Source: Pseudomonadota bacterium
GTDB lineage: Bacteria; Pseudomonadota; Alphaproteobacteria; Rhizobiales; Afifellaceae
Length of the DNA: 6,580 bases
Direction: 5' to 3'
NCBI GenBank assembly: GCA_023417735.1
Contig: JAEZEK010000461.1
Location: forward strand, 1-6,580
Position numbers and translations under genes: made by a program. The notes beneath the pieces were generated by a model, which searched no databases, had not been told where the DNA came from, and worked only from the letters and a program-made list of their open reading frames with translations. Position 1 is the first letter of the stretch. Each line of letters opens with the position of its first letter. Shown here one piece after another: positions 5,546-6,580 of this stretch.

Positions 5546-6437
5546 GGGGCGCCTCCCGAGCGCTTCGCCGGCCGCCGTCCAGGAACTGCAGGATGGCTGC
5601 GTTGACCGGCCCGGAGCGCTCGTGCTGAAGCCAGTGGCCGGCATCTTCGTAACGGAACACGGTGGCGCCGTCGCAGAGCACCGCGCTCGCCTCCGCCAGG
5701 CCCGGTTCCAGGAAGGGATCCCTCGCCCCCCAGAGGATCAGGGCCGGCATTCTTATCCTTGCCCGGGCGCCCCGCGCTCGAAAGCCGCGAAGGGCACGGT
5801 ACCAGTTGATCATCGCCGTGAGGGCGCCTCGCCTGCTCCACGCCTCGCGATAGGCGGCGATCTCCGCCGGGCCGAAGAGGCCCGGCGGCGCGGGGGCCTG
5901 GAGCGCGCGCTGAAGCAGCCGATACCCCCCGCGCGCGAGAACCCATTCCGGGAGGACGGGAAGCTGAAAGAAGGCGACGTACCAGCTCCGCCTGAGTTGA
6001 GTCCGGTGCTTGCGGGCATAGCGGACGGCAGCGACCGGATGGGGCGCATTGATGACGACGAGCCGCCGGACGCGAAGCGGGTGACGCGCGGCGACCCACC
6101 ACGCGACGACGCCGCCCCAGTCGTGGCCGACGAGGTCGATCGTCTCGGCACCGAAATGATCGGCGATCGCCACGACGTCCGCGGCAAGCCTGTCGAGGCG
6201 ATAGGCTTCCACCCCTGCCGGCCTGTCGCTGAGGCCGTAGCCGCGCTGGTCCGGCACGATCACACGAAACCCGCCCTTTGCAAGCGGGCCGATCTGCCTG
6301 CGCCAGCCGTACCAGAACTCCGGAAAACCGTGGAGGAGGACGACGACGGGACCGCCGGGCGGCCCCGCCGCCACAGCATGGAGGGCGACGCCCGGTTCGA
6401 CCGGCACCCGGATCGACTCGTGCGGGTCGGGCGTCAT
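5532..6437 (-). CDS. Alpha/beta hydrolase, epoxide hydrolase-like
   Basis: A 301-residue soluble alpha/beta hydrolase. The oxyanion-hole motif HGFP is at 36-39. The nucleophile elbow GHDWGG (104-109) places Asp106 as nucleophile, which points to epoxide hydrolases and haloalkane/haloacetate dehalogenases, not serine esterases. The acid is probably D240 (WGARD) and the general base H268 (DAGHW). In the cap domain, NWYRA with Y213 matches the lid tyrosine that activates the epoxide. Y153 in SWYVAFFQLP may be the second, although the residue aligned by the FQ motif is Phe156. The GHDWGG context, without the arginines of fluoroacetate dehalogenases, favours an epoxide hydrolase. No signal peptide is seen. 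The start at 6437 is set by TGATG, in which the ATG shares one base with the stop of the ligase gene; no strong ribosome-binding site is present, which suggests termination-reinitiation. Its 3' end overlaps the polymerase gene by 14 bases. The substrate is unknown. Confidence 0.9.
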   Translation of the reverse strand: MTPDPHESIRVPVEPGVALHAVAAGPPGGPVVVLLHGFPEFWYGWRRQIGPLAKGGFRVIVPDQRGYGLSDRPAGVEAYRLDRLAADVVAIADHFGAETIDLVGHDWGGVVAWWVAARHPLRVRRLVVINAPHPVAAVRYARKHRTQLRRSWYVAFFQLPVLPEWVLARGGYRLLQRALQAPAPPGLFGPAEIAAYREAWSRRGALTAMINWYRALRGFRARGARARIRMPALILWGARDPFLEPGLAEASAVLCDGATVFRYEDAGHWLQHERSGPVNAAILQFLDGGRRSAREAPHGGG

Positions 6438-6580
6438 CAGGCGCCCGCGACCGCGCGGACGAGTTCGGACGGCCGGGCCTCGCGCTCCAGCTGCTCGAAG
6501 GTGCATTGCCGCGGCGCCTTGTCCGGGCGGCGCCGGACGAGCCTCGTGCCGTGGCGGAAACGGTCGCCGGTGACGTGGTC
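6437..6580 (-). CDS. ATP-dependent DNA ligase, C-terminal end (partial)
   Basis: The last 47 residues of a protein whose start lies beyond the right edge. The segment DHVTGDRFRHGTRLV, then RRRPDKAPRQCTFEQLE, matches the end of the OB-fold domain of bacterial ATP-dependent DNA ligases of the LigC/LigD type. There the typical sequence is an R-H-G-T stretch followed by R-P-D-K-x-P-x-x-C-T-x-x-Q-L. The protein ends after V-A-G-A at a TGA directly followed by a second TGA. Because the polypeptide stops here and the LigD-type polymerase is a separate gene downstream, this ligase is not fused to that polymerase at its C-terminus. Whether it carries an N-terminal polymerase or phosphoesterase module cannot be seen. 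The stop shares one base with the ATG of the hydrolase gene. Identification rests on a short conserved tail, strengthened by the end-joining polymerase two genes on. Confidence 0.8.
   Translation of the reverse strand, partial: DHVTGDRFRHGTRLVRRRPDKAPRQCTFEQLEREARPSELVRAVAGA

Noticed and set aside
4478..5605. A 375-codon open frame on the plus strand opposite the polymerase gene
   Set aside because: It is antisense to the intact LigD-type polymerase with all three catalytic aspartates. Its own product has no recognisable motif and it crosses the well-supported small membrane gene in another frame.

Overview
The window is very GC-rich, with GC at nearly every third codon position. It carries five recognisable genes on the minus strand plus one very small gene on the plus strand. 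Family content (imelysin, an isoquinoline-oxidoreductase-type molybdenum enzyme, NHEJ ligase and polymerase as separate genes) and codon use suggest an alphaproteobacterium, probably of the Hyphomicrobiales/Rhizobiales. That placement is inference; no RNA gene or taxonomic marker is present.

Layout from left to right: (1) 39-1325, minus: an exported imelysin-family (peptidase M75, IrpA-like) protein. (2) 1326-1632: a 307-base intergenic leader with a perfect TTGACA -35 box, a near-perfect 15-bp dyad, a GC-rich palindrome and two interlocked stems. (3) 1633-3756 and 3753-4235, minus: the molybdopterin-binding and [2Fe-2S] subunits of a xanthine dehydrogenase-family hydroxylase. They overlap by a 4-base GTGA junction and are clearly co-translated, small subunit first. 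(4) 4236-4505: a divergent intergenic region. (5) 4506-4607, plus: a probable 33-residue single-pass membrane protein, followed by a hairpin. (6) 4664-5545, 5532-6437 and 6437-6580 (cut by the window edge), minus: an overlapping gene set that begins with an ATP-dependent DNA ligase (only its last 47 residues seen), continues with an epoxide-hydrolase-like alpha/beta hydrolase, and ends with a stand-alone LigD-type polymerase/primase.

Three functional blocks therefore sit side by side: an iron-linked envelope protein, a cytoplasmic two-subunit molybdenum hydroxylase, and a DNA-end-joining cluster. In the third block the ligase and polymerase, fused in the classic LigD, are separate proteins with a small-molecule hydrolase gene between them, the junctions overlapping by 1 and 14 bases.

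No mobile element, CRISPR array, tRNA or rRNA is visible. The less explained parts are the imelysin leader (interlocked hairpins, a short ORF ending on the imelysin start codon, an iron-box-like dyad), the 33-residue membrane protein, and the hydrolase inside the end-joining operon.
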